DNA of 64,000 bases, from positions 27,289,966 to 27,353,965 of the forward strand of contig NC_057768.1 of the NCBI RefSeq assembly GCF_010389155.1, in the 5' to 3' direction. Shown piece by piece: positions 12,246 to 25,255 of this stretch. This DNA is from Erigeron canadensis (Eukaryota; Streptophyta; Magnoliopsida; Asterales; Asteraceae). The notes under the pieces were generated by a model, which saw only the letters and a program-made list of their open reading frames with translations, was not told the origin of the DNA and searched no databases. The first letter of the stretch is position 1, and each line of letters starts with the position of its first letter. A program made the translations under genes and the position numbers.

Positions 12246-14154
12246 ATATATAATAAATGACATGTTAAAATTTGAAAATATCATAGTTGACAAATATTTA
12301 ACCAGGTAATAATTAAACAACTAGAAAACATGAAGTTATTTTAGTCTTCGATTAAATTCTGGTTAACAGTTATCAGACAGTTCGTTTTTAGGCATAAAGT
12401 TCGCTTTTGTAACAAACCTTAGTCATTGTTTCTCATATATATTTGTGCGTTATTTAACCACAGTTTTGAAAATTGGATACAATATTTATTAGAGGTCTCG
12501 CTAAATAAGGTTTTCGTTTCTTTGAATATCTTTCATTTATCTGGATAATTTAGTTATACACTAAAATTACTTAGCAAATTAACTATCAATTTATATATCG
12601 CATGTTGTGTTAATCAAACTTAAAATTATTCATAATATCATTGCAATTTTCATAAAACTATTTTCCTGATATATAATTGTGATAGCTTACTATAGAATCC
12701 ATATTTGTTTTTTAGTTTTTTTATTAAGAAGACCGGTTTGACTCCGGTCCACTTTTTAAAACATTGATTTAATAAAAACGTTATATGATAAAAATCTTAT
12801 ACAAAATCCTTATAACCAAATTTTATTCGTTATATGATAAAAATCATATACAAAATATAACTTAATAGAAACGTATTACATTAAAAAAAAAAAATTTTTT
12901 ATTGAAATAACATTAAAAATTAATTTTAAAGATAAAAAAATGATGTAAAATACAAAAATATTAATTCTCATAATTATATCATTAAAAACATTAATTATCA
13001 ATGTCTACAACTTATATAAGGAAGTAATAATAACTTAAATTTAATAAAATAAAATTAAATCAAAGGGTTAAATAAGGTATACATCATCATCATTATTTGA
13101 TCTAATAGATGTAAATAAAAAGTTAAAATTCATATAATTGTCCATACTTCTTCAAAAATGAATTAAGGTTTCTCTTTAATATATTTTTAAAGATAATAAT
13201 AAAATAATACTCTTTATCTTATATTTTATCCAATAGAATAATAGTTAATATTATATATATATAACAAAGCATATTTTAATTGAAATATCTAAGATATGTT
13301 TCATTTAAAATATACAAATTAATTTTCTACTAATAAAAATAGTAAGCTATATTTCAAACCATAATAAAGTAAAATTGAATATTAATAATGTCGTAACACC
13401 TGATATCTAATGTCCAGGTTAGTCAAATTATCAACGACAGTGTTGAGAAGGCCAATTTTAGCTTAAGTGAGTGAAAACTTTGGGAACATCAACTTTTAAC
13501 ATTGATCAGCAATTTTGGAGCATGTGGTGACGGAGAAGTTGCGCTCTTTTTAACAAAGTAAAATAAACTATCGAAATTAATGATGTATGATTTAGCTTGT
13601 AAATATGCATGACTATTGTGATTACTGTTATAAAAGAATTTGAAAAAATATAACGTTTTTACATACAACTATATTATCATTGTAGTGTACATTTACCCAA
13701 ACAAAAAAAAACATTTTTTTCCCTATTTTATTAAAAATCAAAACTTTCAAAATTTTTACTCTACCAATAGAGAGGTTTATCTCAAGACTAATGCTTCCAA
13801 CCAAGTGATATACTTTCAAATAAGAAGCTTATGACAAGAAAGTCAACATTTGTATGTATTCTTTATTTACTAATATTTTGTAGGAAAAAAAAAATACAAA
13901 TATACCATTAAAAAAGATTACATTGTACCAAATTGGAGTCGGACTCCATCCATGCTTATATATCATGAATATGACATATGGTTCAAAACTTGGATGCCAT
14001 GAGATTTAAAATCATTCATGTGATTCATGTTTCTGAGTTTGCGTTTCTATGTAAAACAAATGGTAATAATACATGGACAAATATATGTTCCTTATTCCTT
14101 GAGGCACACTCGATTGCTAACCCCTTAAGATGTTATTAAAGAAGGAGTGAAAAT
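12246..14154. other. AT-rich repeat-derived DNA without genes
   Basis: Very AT-rich sequence between two Helitron-like ends. Short frames such as 13628-13819 (-) and 13640-13834 (+) are mutual antisense open frames in low-complexity DNA. No conserved product is seen. Confidence 0.5.
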
Positions 14155-14280
14155 AAGAAAACATTCTGGAATGATCATTGGCTTAATGGTGGCAACCTTG
14201 CAACTAAATTTAGAAGGTTGTATGTCTTGGCACTATCGAAAGAAAATGTCATGTGTCACATTTTTCATGACATGACATGA
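14155..14280 (+). pseudogene. LINE reverse-transcriptase C-terminal fragment
   Basis: The frame reads KKTFWNDHWLNGG, then LATKFRRLYVLALSKEN, matching the W-x-D-x-W-x-G-G...F-x-R-L-Y-x-L segment found after the reverse transcriptase in plant LINEs. It stops at 14278-14280 and has no neighbouring LINE sequence or poly(A). It may be an isolated relic or sequence carried by the Helitron ending at 14537. Confidence 0.6.
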
Positions 14281-14507
14281 AAATCCGAATGAAATCGAGA
14301 TATTTGTGATGACATGGATAAGCAATAACTTTTGGCATTGAATAATTTATTGAATCAATAAGACTTAATGAACAATACAATAAATGTTTGTGAAATTTTC
14401 AAGATCAAAAAATCAAATGTTAATTAAGTGAAATTAAGTATTTTAATTCGTTAATTATTACTTTAAAAAAATTATATTTTTGATGTATGTAAGTATTAAA
14501 CTTATTT

Positions 14508-14537
14508 ACTCGCGTATTACGCGGGACAATAATCTAA
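14508..14537 (+). mobile_element. Helitron-like 3' terminus (plus strand)
   Basis: The hairpin CGCGTATTACGCG (within 14508-14525) is followed eight bases later by CTAA and T. It is nearly the reverse complement of the terminus at 12214, so two members of one family face each other, or one copy is nested in the other. The 5' end was not located. Confidence 0.5.
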
Positions 14538-15633
14538 TATATATATATATATGCTTCGTTATCAAATTTAACATGCTTGTGCTGGTCGCTTTATGAAATT
14601 TATGTTTATTTTTGATTAATCAAAATCTAAATATTTTTAAAAAACCATCAATCACCGCAAATTATGAGTCAAGTTGGCTACTCATTCTCACCAAACCCAA
14701 GTCAATGACCAATTACATGACAAGATTAGAGTCAAAGGAGTTTCGTAAAAAAACTTTTTTTGGTGAATTTTGCTAGACATTTCATGTTACGATTTGACAG
14801 CGGGGTCTAACATACATTATTTTAACCGGATTTACTTTAAAGAGCTCTCTTGAAACATAAATGCCTATTTCACATAATATCCTATGGGAGGAAAAACCCT
14901 TACTAATCCGTACAAAAGCACGGCGATCAAATAGGATCTTGGTAAATAGCTTCCAGATTTTCTAGAGTTCACTATTGTAACTGTTCACTTCTCCATATAC
15001 ACTTTTTTTGTCATGCCAGTATCACCTTCTCACATCTTTCACATTTTATTTTTCTCCTTAACAATTCATCATCAAATTTAATGCTCACAATATTTCACTA
15101 TAACCCACCGTACCCCATAATATAATCAATCAAAATAAAACAAAACATAACAAAAGAATAAAAGGCAAATGAAATATACCTCATTATCTTCTCTTTCATC
15201 TAGGTAAAATATATCTCCTATCATCTTCACCTTTCTATTTCACCTATAACTTTTAACCATTCATCTACATGTTACGTCAATTTACCCACCTCTTTCACCT
15301 ACCTGCTAAAAATGGTCTTACAATAAATTTTATTTTTCCATAGTTTTAATCCGTAACAATGAAATTCCTGGCTCATGTAAATCCTTACTAGATAGTAAAT
15401 TCCAATATCTAGATTGCCCGTCTTAATTGTTAATAATTGTGTATCTTTACAGTTTGAGATCAATAGTGTTACAAAAAAGGAAACTTACAACTTGATTATA
15501 AATTGATGTTTACATGTTTACGCATTGTATGACTTGTATAAAACACATAAATAATACATAACAGATGACGTTTTTAGTCTCAAAATGAATAAAGTAGTAA
15601 TAATCTAATTTGGTAAATTGTTAAAGGTCTTAT

Positions 15634-16283
15634 TCTTGACGGTTATTTTTATTTATTTTTTATTTTTTCTATCTTTGTTTTTTTTTTATCTATATGTTTT
15701 CTTTCGTTGGTAAGCATGACACAATTTTCAAATTTTTTTTACTGATTTCATGATGCACAGTAATCTTCAATGATTCATTTTGTGAAATACGGCAACTTTT
15801 TAATCATATTATTAATTAATCAATTTTTAAAGGTAACTTTGTATTTATTAATCATTTAATAAGATCGGTGAATGTACATGATTAATAATGTTACTATGGA
15901 AGGTGAAAATTCATATGTTGGAGATATTATTGACGATATAGATAATAAGATAATTGATGATGCTAATGATTCCATGGTTGAAGTTACTATAAAAGTTGGC
16001 GGTTCTAATGATATGCTTGAAAGTACATAGCCTTATATATTTTTCATTTACTTTTTGTACCGTCAATTTATTTGTTTGAACTTCTAGAGTTTATATGTTT
16101 TTCACTCATCTTACGTTTGGGCTTGCAACGTTTTATGTTACGCATTATTAATAAAAGTTGGATCTTTACATTTTTGTTATTTATTTCATATTTATATATA
16201 AAGTTCAATATGTTTTGTGTACTCTTAACTATATATAAATATATATTGTTTCGAATCCGGTCAACGACCGGATATAGATCTAG
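15634..16283 (+). mobile_element. Small non-autonomous Helitron, possibly head-to-tail with a second copy
   Basis: The 3' end has hairpin ATCCGGTCAACGACCGGAT followed by ATAGATCTAG and T (16257-16284). The 5' end is taken at TCTTGACGG because the same T-rich sequence, TTCTTGACAG, restarts at 16284 immediately after CTAG and stays similar for more than 100 bases (15633-15780 versus 16284-16475). That pattern fits a tandem pair whose second member is incomplete. A 50-codon acidic open frame at 15878-16030 lies inside; it matches nothing I recognise. Confidence 0.5.
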
Positions 16284-16563
16284 TTCTTGACAGTTATTTC
16301 TTCTTTGTTTTGTTTTATTTTGATTTTTCTATCTTTGTTTTTTTTATCTATATGTTTTATTTCGTTGGTGAGCTTAACATAATTTTCAAAAAAATTTTAC
16401 CGCTTTAATCAGCCCAATATTATTCACGAAGTAATTAATGCACGATGATTTTCATGATATACAGTGATCTTCAATGAAAAAAATTACATTGTCTTATTTA
16501 TCTTACTTTAATATTTGTTTTATTTTATTTAAGACCTTGTTATATAAACTGTCATTGTTTTTT

Positions 16564-17978
16564 GGGCAAATTAGTTTTAAAGGTATTTAAGTTGTCTATT
16601 TTTACTAAAATAAGTATAAACCAAAAACACCTTCTATTATAATACCTAACGGTGTATATTTACCTTAAATTAGTGATTAAAAATACCACCCCCACGTGTA
16701 GCTGTTTTGTCCTACGTGGCTTGCCACATGAATAGACCAAAAATCAGTTTATGGATACATATAATATGTATTCACCCAGATTCATATTTACGAAATTTGA
16801 GAAAAAAAAATTCTCCATCACAATCAACATCATCATTTGTAGGTAAAAAGAGAAAGGAACTAATACTCGGATAATCAACATCATTATACCCAGATGTGTT
16901 ACACACACTACGAAAACATACATACACTCAAACAAGTATATATAAATAATAGCAATATATCATCGGAATTTGGAGCCTGGAGGTGATGCGGTAGTGCTGG
17001 ATATCCACCAGAATCTCGATGTGATAGGGTGGCGAGGATAATGCTTAATTTTGATGATAAAGACTTTTGAATGAAAAAAAGCACATTACCATCTACCACC
17101 GTCGCTGCTCCTTCCGCCGCCGCTGATTTCGCCGTCGCCGAAATCTTGATGGTGGTGGGGATGAAATGGCCGGACTCTATGGTGGTGGGGATCAGATGGT
17201 CGGATCTCTAGGGTGGAGGTGATGGGGTGACCGTATGACAATCATAATTATAATCTCAATGTTACTTTTTTTTTTAGAGGTGTGAGATTTGGGGGTTAGG
17301 GTTTGTCACCAAAACCCATAAAATCATTAGCATCATCATCGATTTCCTTCAATCTGAAATTATAACTGTAATAGGAGACGATGATTCAAAAGAAGAAAGT
17401 GATAGCAAACCCCACATAATCCATCGTCCTAACCACACGCCACTCGCCGGCGATACTTTCTTCTACGGCTATACCTTCGTCACCGGAAAAACGAGCATGT
17501 GGTTGTGGTGCTAGAAATTTAAAGATATGATTTTGAAGTTGTTTTAGATCTGAATGGTGGTCATTTTCTGCTTTACATTCACACGCAGTGGTGTTTTTTG
17601 TAGAAATAGACAAATAGTACCAGAAACTTGTATTATTATGGCTCAGATACTTTTGTATTTGTGCTGTGTACAGATGTGGTGGTGGTCGATTTTGCTGTGT
17701 ATATACACATTACATAAAAATTCATGATCTAGATATATAAACGGTCAACGAGTCTATGTGGCGAAGTAACATGGAGCTAAAGTAAACGGTCAAACTAATG
17801 ACATGGTGATAACACACACAAAACAGCTCCTACATCAGTTTTGGAAAACCAGATAGTGGTTTTACTACCCAGTTTAGACGAAATTTACACATCCTTAGAT
17901 TATATTAGAGAGTTTTTTTGGTTAATACCTTTAATAGATAAAAATGACAAGTAATATACCTTTAAAATTAATTTGCCC
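16564..17978. mobile_element. Mutator-like element (MULE) with long TIRs, possible Pack-MULE
   Basis: The ends are long inverted repeats starting GGGCAAATTA; the left about 130 bases match the reverse complement of the right. Perfect 9-bp direct repeats TTGTTTTTT flank them (16555-16563 and 17979-17987), the MULE signature. No transposase is present in 1415 bases. The interior at about 17090-17560 is far richer in GC than the surroundings, with GCCG-type and GGTGGTGGG blocks and an open minus frame at 17386-17613 (75 codons, unrecognised). This suggests captured host sequence. Confidence 0.85.
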
Positions 17979-17987
17979 TTGTTTTTT

Positions 17988-20448
17988 CAACTAATACTCT
18001 TATTTGTTATTTCCTACCCAACGACTAGCAATAGTTACCAGCGCCCACTCCACAGTGTTTGTCCTTCTCACTAAAATGGCAGTCCCCCTTTTGCAAGTCT
18101 CCGATATAAATGGACAAAGTTTGAACATGACCGTCAATAAGAGTATGGTAGATATGTAATTTAGTATATTCTTCAATATTAATTAAATTATTAGTACAAA
18201 AAAACCATTAAATTTGAAAATTAAAAATTAAATAATGTAAGGAATATTGAGTTAGATGGTTGAAATTAAACTTAATCATCAATTTTCGATGGCTATATAT
18301 CATTGAGTTTGGGGCTAACTTTTTATTTTGGACATCATCTTTGATATTTTCACGAACATGAGTCTAAATACCATATTGGCTACATTTATACTTTATACAT
18401 AACCTACGTAAGTGCATATATGTGTCACATATATATATATATCATACTCGTAGCAAATAAATAATGAGATTGCATTTTATAATTTAAAAAAGTGGTTAGT
18501 TATCCTCTCAAGTCTCAACTACTATTTACCAATAATGTTTTTCATTTGCTCCATAACTCATTGCTAGAAGATTGTCGTTGTCAGTATCCTAATGTCTTTC
18601 TCAATTTGTATTTTTCTTATAATGAAAATAGATATCAGTTTACTCCATTTAAACCTAACATATCATATGGCATGTTTTTCATAAGTATTTTAGTGTCAAT
18701 TATTGATCTACAACACATTTTGACTATATTTAAGATTTTATTACAAAATTATTACGAGTAATTATCTCTATTATTTAATTTATGCTATATTATAAATATA
18801 TTTAACTTCTATTTTAATATTTTTATATTATAAGTATCTTCTACTTAATTATTTTCTTCTTTAAATATATCACTAACAAATATTAAATATGATTTTTGTA
18901 TACTTGTTTATTTAACTATTCAAGCCGATGATCGATGAAGTTGCCATCGGTCACTAACACCTTTTACTGATCAAAGATACGAATCAACAAAGTTAGTTAA
19001 TTATTTGTCAAATTTCAAATGGCAGGTTATTTCATTAGGTCTTTTAGCTTATGCCTTTTGGGAAGAAAACAGAGTTTAAACCTTAACATATGTATATTTA
19101 GAATATTTTTAGGATTAACAATAGATTTGGTATAATATTTAGCTATTAAAAAAAGAAAGAAAATGATAATAACAACCTTAATTAATAGGTTTTATTTATA
19201 TATTAAAAACCAGCCTTTTGAATTTTTCATATAACAAAATACAAATTTTTATGCATCTAAATCTAAATATTTTTATAAATAGACTTAAAGGTTTTCATTA
19301 ACAAAATCCAAAAAAAAAAAAAAAAAAAAAAAACAGAAAAACTATTTTATGTAATTTCCATTTTCCAGGACAATAAACCTTACAATTTGGATTTTATTGT
19401 TAAACTTTGTCGGATCCAACACCTTTATATTCAAGTCTTTTTCAACAATCTTTTAATATTATTTTCATCCACTTGAAACTTTCCACAAAATCATATCATT
19501 ATCATAAACCAATTGTCTTTCTCACAATTTCCCACATGGTATCATCCAATAATCCCTCACCAATCCATAATCCATAATTAGTTAATAACACTCAATTTCT
19601 TGATCTTCTACTAATCACCCTTTTAAATAAATATTTTTATTTTTTTTTACAGTTTATTTAAACATCAAAGTGCTTGTTCAAGTCCTCTAAAACAACCCCA
19701 GAATAAAAAGGTAAAAACTTTTTGTCTTTACATATGTGTGTTTATTTTTTTCTTGAATTTTGTTACTTTATATAGTCATTGTATATTTATATGATTTTAC
19801 TGAAGTAGATATTCAACTTTATTGGTTCACTGTGTTATGGAATTTGATTAAAACTAATGTAGGTTGTGTCTGTGTGTGTGTGTGTGTGTTGTTATAGCAG
19901 CTTAAATTTCTTGAAATTTAGTTGGTAATGGATTAATGATGTATTTGGTTGACTTTTACTAACATGGGTATTTGACTTCGGTAAAAAAGATGTTAAATTT
20001 ATAGTCAATGCATATATGGTTATATATATATATATTTGTATGCTTTCATTTTGTGTATAAAGTTAGAAGTTGTTTTTGAATCTTTCATGCCTATGATTAT
20101 TGATTTTACTGATATAGGAATTTGATGTAAAAGATGTTGACTTTTGGAAATTGGAACTACTCAAGTTTCCACAGGTTTTCCAATGTGATTATTCTTACAA
20201 GTTTTTTGTTAATTTTTTTTTGTCTAATTGTTCTTCAAACTATCTTTGCATAGTAGTGATATTTTCATCCTTATTATTGATACAATGAATGCTAGAGTTT
20301 AAACAATTGTTATTCTAGTGTTTAGGTCTGTAGGAGTTGAATTATACTTTAGCTCTCTCTTTTCTGCTATTCGATATTATATTGTTTGATGTTGGTGTTT
20401 AAGCTTTGTTTCTGGTCATGTTTATGATGCAGGAGTTCTTGCTAAGCT
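17988..20448. other. Intergenic DNA and leader of the SEC14-like gene
   Basis: No gene is seen from 17988 to about 19650. The frame at 18492-18761 is hydrophobic low-complexity DNA. A-rich tract at 19310-19333. The leader of the SEC14-like gene probably begins near 19650-19710, with an intron ending at the acceptor TGATGCAG (about 20432), 17 bases before the start codon. Confidence 0.45.
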
Positions 20449-22154
20449 ATGAATCCACAATTGAAGAAATCAAGCTCGAATGGCCCGTTATCCCCTGAAG
20501 ATCAACAGAAAATGGTTTGTATCAAGTTTTCCAAGCTTTGCGTAAGCTAGACTGACTTAAATAACGTTTATTTCAGATCGCCGAGGTTCGTGAGATGATT
20601 AACAAGCACACATCATGTGAGAAGATCAAAAAGCAACGCCCAGATGAGTTTTCTCGATATTGTTCTGATGCATCGATATCAAGATATCTAAGAGCACGGA
20701 ATTGGAATGTTAAGAAAGCTGCAAAGATGCTTGAAGCATCCCTGAAATGGAGAACAGACTTTAAACCTGAAGAGATACTCTGGGTAAGCTTTAATGTTTG
20801 TAAATAAGGCTTTTAACATAATAGCATAATGTACGTTAAGGATGTCTTTTGTTAGTTGTTTCATCATATAAAGTTTCATGTTATGTTATTATTATTGTAT
20901 ATATTTTCTTTCAATTCAGGAACAAGTTGCTGCAGAGGCAGAAACTGGAAAAATCTATAGGTCGAGTTATAAGGACAAGAATGGAAGGGTTGTTCTTGTT
21001 ATGAGGCCTAGATTTCAGGTATTGTCTCACATTATGTAGTTTTTGCATAGATGGATTCATTGGTCTTATGACATGTTCAACGCCGATTCTCAATTCAAAA
21101 TAACTCAATTAGTCAAAGTCATTCAATAATATTCGTCGGTGTTATACAACTAGAAAAATGTGTTGGTAATGTACTACTGCAGCATCATCGAACCAAAACC
21201 AAAAATATGGGATAGGGACTAAGCTGATATATGTCTGATGCCAGATTGGTCTCTATTTGGTTCTTGAAATTTGGTTCTACAGGGAAACCATGAACTGAAG
21301 ATCTTGTCATTTAAGGATCTGCTAATAAATTTTAAATGCTTCATCCTATAATAAGTTGAAGCTTTTGTTTCCTTACACAAGTAATTTAGGCATGAACTCG
21401 TTTAGTTGACTTTTGATTACAGAACTCGACGTCAATAAGAGCACAAGTGAAGTATTTGGTATATTGCATGGAGAATGCAATATTAAATCTGCCTTTGGAT
21501 CAAGAACAGATGATTTGGTTGATTGATTTTGATGGCTTCAAGTTGTCCAACATATCCATCAAGTCAACAAAGGAAACCGCTTTTATCTTACAAGATCAGT
21601 ATCCGGAGAGGCTTGGCTTAGCAATTATGTACAACCCACCAAAATTCTTTGAGCCATTTTATAAGGTACATTTGACTTATTATCACATACACCTCTTTGG
21701 CATGAAAGAAAAGAATGCATTATACATATTTAAAAAAAGGTGATTTTGACTTGTGAAGTCAAACTAAACCAGTCTTTGTATTAACTTGTGTCTCATTCAT
21801 GTAAACATGGTGGTGTAGATTGTAAAGCCTTTTCTAGAGCCCAAGACTGCAAACAAAGTGAAATTTGTATATGCAGACGATCCAAACACGAAGAGCATCA
21901 TGGACAACTTATTTTCCATGGATGAACTCGAGTCTGCATTTGGTGGAAAAGATGAAGAAATATTTGACATCAAGAAATATGCAGAAAGGATGAAAGAAGA
22001 TGACGCAAAGAGGATTGCTCTTTATCAAGTAGAAAGTTGCATTGAGCCTAAAGCTCAACCTAATCCCAACGAAGGGAATGGAATCACTACCAACTCTCTA
22101 CAGGAAGTTGGTGAGGAAGAGGTATTGGCCGAGGGAAAGATTAATGGTGGATGA
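20449..22154 (+). CDS. SEC14/CRAL-TRIO-type lipid-transfer protein
   Basis: Five coding exons, 20449-20514, 20577-20783, 20920-21018, 21423-21665 and 21819-22154, join in frame with GT-AG borders to 316 residues. Residues about 20-90 form the CRAL-TRIO N-terminal segment (ISRYLRARNWNVKKAAKML, then LKWR). The lipid-binding fold follows (YKDKNGRVVLVMRPRFQ, MIWLIDFDGFKLSN, YPERLGLAIMYNPPKFFEPFYK, IVKPFL, KVKFVY). The C-terminus is acidic and charged, without a nodulin or GOLD domain, so this is a short, stand-alone Sec14-like protein, as in phosphatidylinositol-transfer relatives of plants. The role in lipid exchange between membranes is inferred from family. The gene points toward a decayed dPGM exon at 22.8-23.0 kb, and its last exons recur at 31.85-32.4 kb. 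Confidence 0.93.
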
Positions 22155-22789
22155 TCGATTACAAGAAATTCTGGTAACTACAAAGCTCTGTTACCAGAAA
22201 ACTTCTTGTTCATAATTAAATGTATCTGTAGAAGATGATGAGGTGTTTGCATACTTGGTTGATCATGATCATAATATGAAGAGGCAATACCGTTTGAGAC
22301 CAAATTTACCTTTGAAAGAAAAAGAAAAAACTATAATATTTTTGCAGCAAGTAAAATGCCCTTTTAGTATCAGCCAAAAAGCGGCGAACCAAAATCTTAA
22401 CGGCGTCAAGCCCATTAAAATTTAAAGCTACACCTTTGGCAGTCGGCTAGTTAGCTAGCAGTTGCAAACTTGCAATATATATGAATAGACAGTTTTCATT
22501 AATTCATTTAGAAACCAAACTTTGAAGTTGGAATTTAATCAACTCAGACGCATAAATAAATGCCAATTGGAAGAAAGCCCATCTAATCAGAAATATGTGC
22601 TCCAAAAGAAATTACGTTTAAGCAACCTGAATTATTGTATCTGATTTAACATAATTTGCAGCTTGCCATGCTATTGATCATCATTCTCATCATATAAAAA
22701 AAGATATTGTTATCTTTGAAAAATGGATAATTTGGTACCAACAAGTGTGGAACCGAAAATACCGGTATCAATATAACAAATTTACCCAT
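22155..22789. other. 3' region of the SEC14-like gene
   Basis: Probably 3' UTR followed by spacer. No coding frame with family resemblance is seen; the frame at 22243-22425 is low complexity. Confidence 0.5.
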
Positions 22790-22985
22790 GTTGTCAAATC
22801 ATATAGTATAACCCAAAGGTCCCAAACTGATCCATTTTCACATAAGAGTTGATTTTGACCCACGTTTGTATAAGCATAAACGCTGGTTGCACTTGGTAAT
22901 ATATTTTCCCCCTGTACCTATGTAAAGCATAGGTATCCTCGTCAATAGTTCCAAGCTTAGGGGCAGAGGGAGTACTTCCCAAATA
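22790..22985 (-). pseudogene. Decayed copy of dPGM penultimate exon
   Basis: The minus strand matches 33200-33400, the penultimate exon and flanking intron of the intact dPGM gene. Shared landmarks are an AAGCATAAACGCTGG block, a GTAAAGCATAGGTATCC block and intron sequence CATAAGAGTTGA. Relative to the intact exon it lacks about 22 bases (the segment encoding RRGSPAA), which shifts the frame, and the donor AAG|GTGGG is changed to AACGTGGG. It lies just beyond the SEC14-like gene, in the same position and orientation as the intact dPGM gene beside the second SEC14 copy. No other dPGM exon is recognisable here. Confidence 0.85.
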
Positions 22986-24209
22986 CCCAATTCATTATTC
23001 AATCAAAACCTTCCAACTCACAACTACCCAATTCTACCACATTTTTACCCAAACCCTAGGCATACATACCCAATCTTACTGATGCGGTTCAGTTCGAGGA
23101 GAATTTTATGCAGAAGTTGGCACATCAGAAGTTTCAGCGGAAGCGTCAAAGTTTGGCCAGGAAGGGTCGTTAAGTGGGTTAAAGTCGCGTTTTATCACTT
23201 TTGGACTGTTTTGTCATATTTTTAAAGTTTTAGGACTTTGCACTTTATTTACATTCTATAGATTAGGGTTTACCTATTTAAAGACTACATGGATGTTTTT
23301 GTGAGGCAGTTTTTTGATCATTAATAAAGATATTCGAGGTTTTCCTCAACCCTATTATATTCTCTCTGTTTGTCCTCCACGTACGCTGCATCACTTACTC
23401 AGTTTCTTTTTCTTTTTAATATAATATTATACATAAATTCAAAACTATATAAACATTACACATTTAATTGAAAATAGACATTACATAATAATATAGAAAA
23501 AAAAAACATAAAATCATGAAAAACAATAATTAAGGGTAAAAAGAAAAACTTTTCAAACTGGTCTCGTATATATAACAATAGTTCAGGGACCATTAAAAAA
23601 ATTTTCAATTATGTATCTATTTTTTCTCCTTTCTTCTTCTTCGTGTATCTATCACCTGCAACAAATTTTTTTTTTTTTTTGGTTTTACTCAAGCTATGAA
23701 ATGGTCAAAAGCATGAATATTGAAGAGGGGGCGGGGGACCACATTTCCAACGTTCAAGTTTTGAACCCAACCATCGGCTTCCCAAACCAATTCTCTACCC
23801 GATCAACGACGGCGGTGTAACCGATTGGGTTTGGCGAACCCGAGTCCTAACCGAGGGGGTACTCCTTCCGCCCTAATGGAGTTGTTTTTACATATCATTC
23901 CATATCATTTCTTGTCATTCCTTGTTTATAGCATTGAAATATGTTCGTCCTTACTTGTCCATAGAGTATTTGTCCATAGTTAAGGATATGTATTTAGATA
24001 TCCTTAAAATATCCATAATATTAATTTATTGTTTGTATATAAAATAAGGATATATAAGGATGTTTGTATGGTTAAAGACAAAATTAAAGGATTTTAAGAT
24101 TTTGTAGGGATATGATGTGACAATTCAAAGATGCCTAAAGACGTCCTTAATATTGAAGATAGCGTCATGACCTAAACATTCATAGAAGATCAAGTTTTTA
24201 AAACTAATC
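22986..24209. other. Intergenic DNA with a possible LTR-retrotransposon fragment
   Basis: At about 23085-23400 a less AT-rich stretch ends in ATTAATAAAGATATTCGAGG followed by a CT-rich run, which resembles the U3/R/U5 part of a plant LTR. No paired LTR, primer-binding site or gag-pol frame was found, so this is weak. The frame at 23611-23820 is unrecognised. The rest shows no gene. Confidence 0.3.
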
Positions 24210-24210
24210 A

Positions 24211-24405
24211 TGTCTTCACTGATTACCTCAGTGGTTGGACACCCGGACTTTTGTCCAAGAGGTCACAGGTTCGATACTCTCGGATTGCCCGCCAGGATTT
24301 TGTCCTGGCTTTCGTGGAGCTTTTATCGGGTGGGGCGGGCGGGTAGGTCCACGGTATCCAGTCCGGATACCCGTGATCCGGCCCTTGCTGTTCTAAAAAA
24401 AAGAA
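24211..24405 (+). mobile_element. tRNA-derived SINE (A-tailed)
   Basis: An A-box-like TGGTTGGACACC and a good B box GGTTCGATACTC lie about 35 bases apart near the 5' end. A GC-rich body (GGGTGGGGCGGGCGGGTAGG) follows, ending GATCCGGCCCTTGCTG and TTCTAAAAAAAAG. A related body appears inverted at 27.7-27.9 kb. The open frame across it is incidental. Target duplications were not identified. Confidence 0.75.
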
Positions 24406-24962
24406 ATGAAGTAGAGAAGAATGACAAGGAAAATACTTTTAAGGAGGATTCTAATGATGCCAAGTGTATTTTCAGAATAATTTTTTTTAGTTCTTGACTA
24501 TTTATAATATCCTTAAGATGTTCGGATTAATTTCTAACGAAGTTATTTTCATCTTAACAAAATTAAAATTTTATAAAAGTTATGAAAACTCCAATAAATA
24601 TACACTAACAGCTTACTTCAGTTCTATGACATTAAATACAATATTAACGGGATAGTGTAAGTGAAACTTTTTTTAAAATGTTTAAAGTGAAAATAATATT
24701 ATATTTTTCAACAATTTTAAAGATAAGATGTTATTTTTTATTTTTTATAATCTCTATCTATATAATACTATATAAAACAAACACCATTCTCTCTCCTTTT
24801 AACATTTCAGCTTTTAAAAAGTCTAAAATACCGTAAATTTAATCAAATGTTGAAAAAATAATTGTGGGAGATATGGTTTGAACATGAGACCTATATATCG
24901 TTTTTAAAACATTCACCTTACGTTACCACTCCACCAACTAATGTTGGTTTGATAGTTCTCTC

Positions 24963-25255
24963 GGGTTTAGTATATGGGGGTGTAAGTAACTTGTACACTT
25001 TTTCTATTGTGTGAATGTAACTTTCATTTGGTTCATTGTATGTATCTAACTTGCTAAATTGAACGATTAATGTAAAAGTGTATACGTGGCACACCATATG
25101 AGCTGCCACGTAGAAGTTTTTGATTGGTCAACGTAAAAATTTTACATTAATCGTTCAAATTTAGCCGGTTAGTTACATACAATGAACCAAATGAAAGTTA
25201 CATTCACACAATAGGAAAAATGTAAAAGTTACTTACACTTCGAGATACTTAACCC
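24963..25255. mobile_element. Foldback (MULE-type?) MITE
   Basis: The left about 120 bases (GGGTTTAGTATATGG, then GTAAGTAACTTG) match the reverse complement of the right end (ACTTACAC...ATACTTAACCC). The arms meet around a short centre with GCCACGTAGAAG. No matching target duplication was seen, so the superfamily is inferred only from resemblance to the next element. Confidence 0.65.

Noticed and set aside
18492..18761. 89-codon open frame
   Set aside because: AT-rich DNA with Phe, Leu, Ile and Asn dominating; no motif, no splice context.
24229..24275. Possible tRNA gene
   Set aside because: A and B box-like motifs are present, but no cloverleaf or anticodon arm can be drawn and the sequence continues into a SINE body.
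24210..24497. 95-codon open frame on the plus strand
   Set aside because: It runs through a tRNA-derived SINE; the promoter boxes and A tail explain the sequence better.
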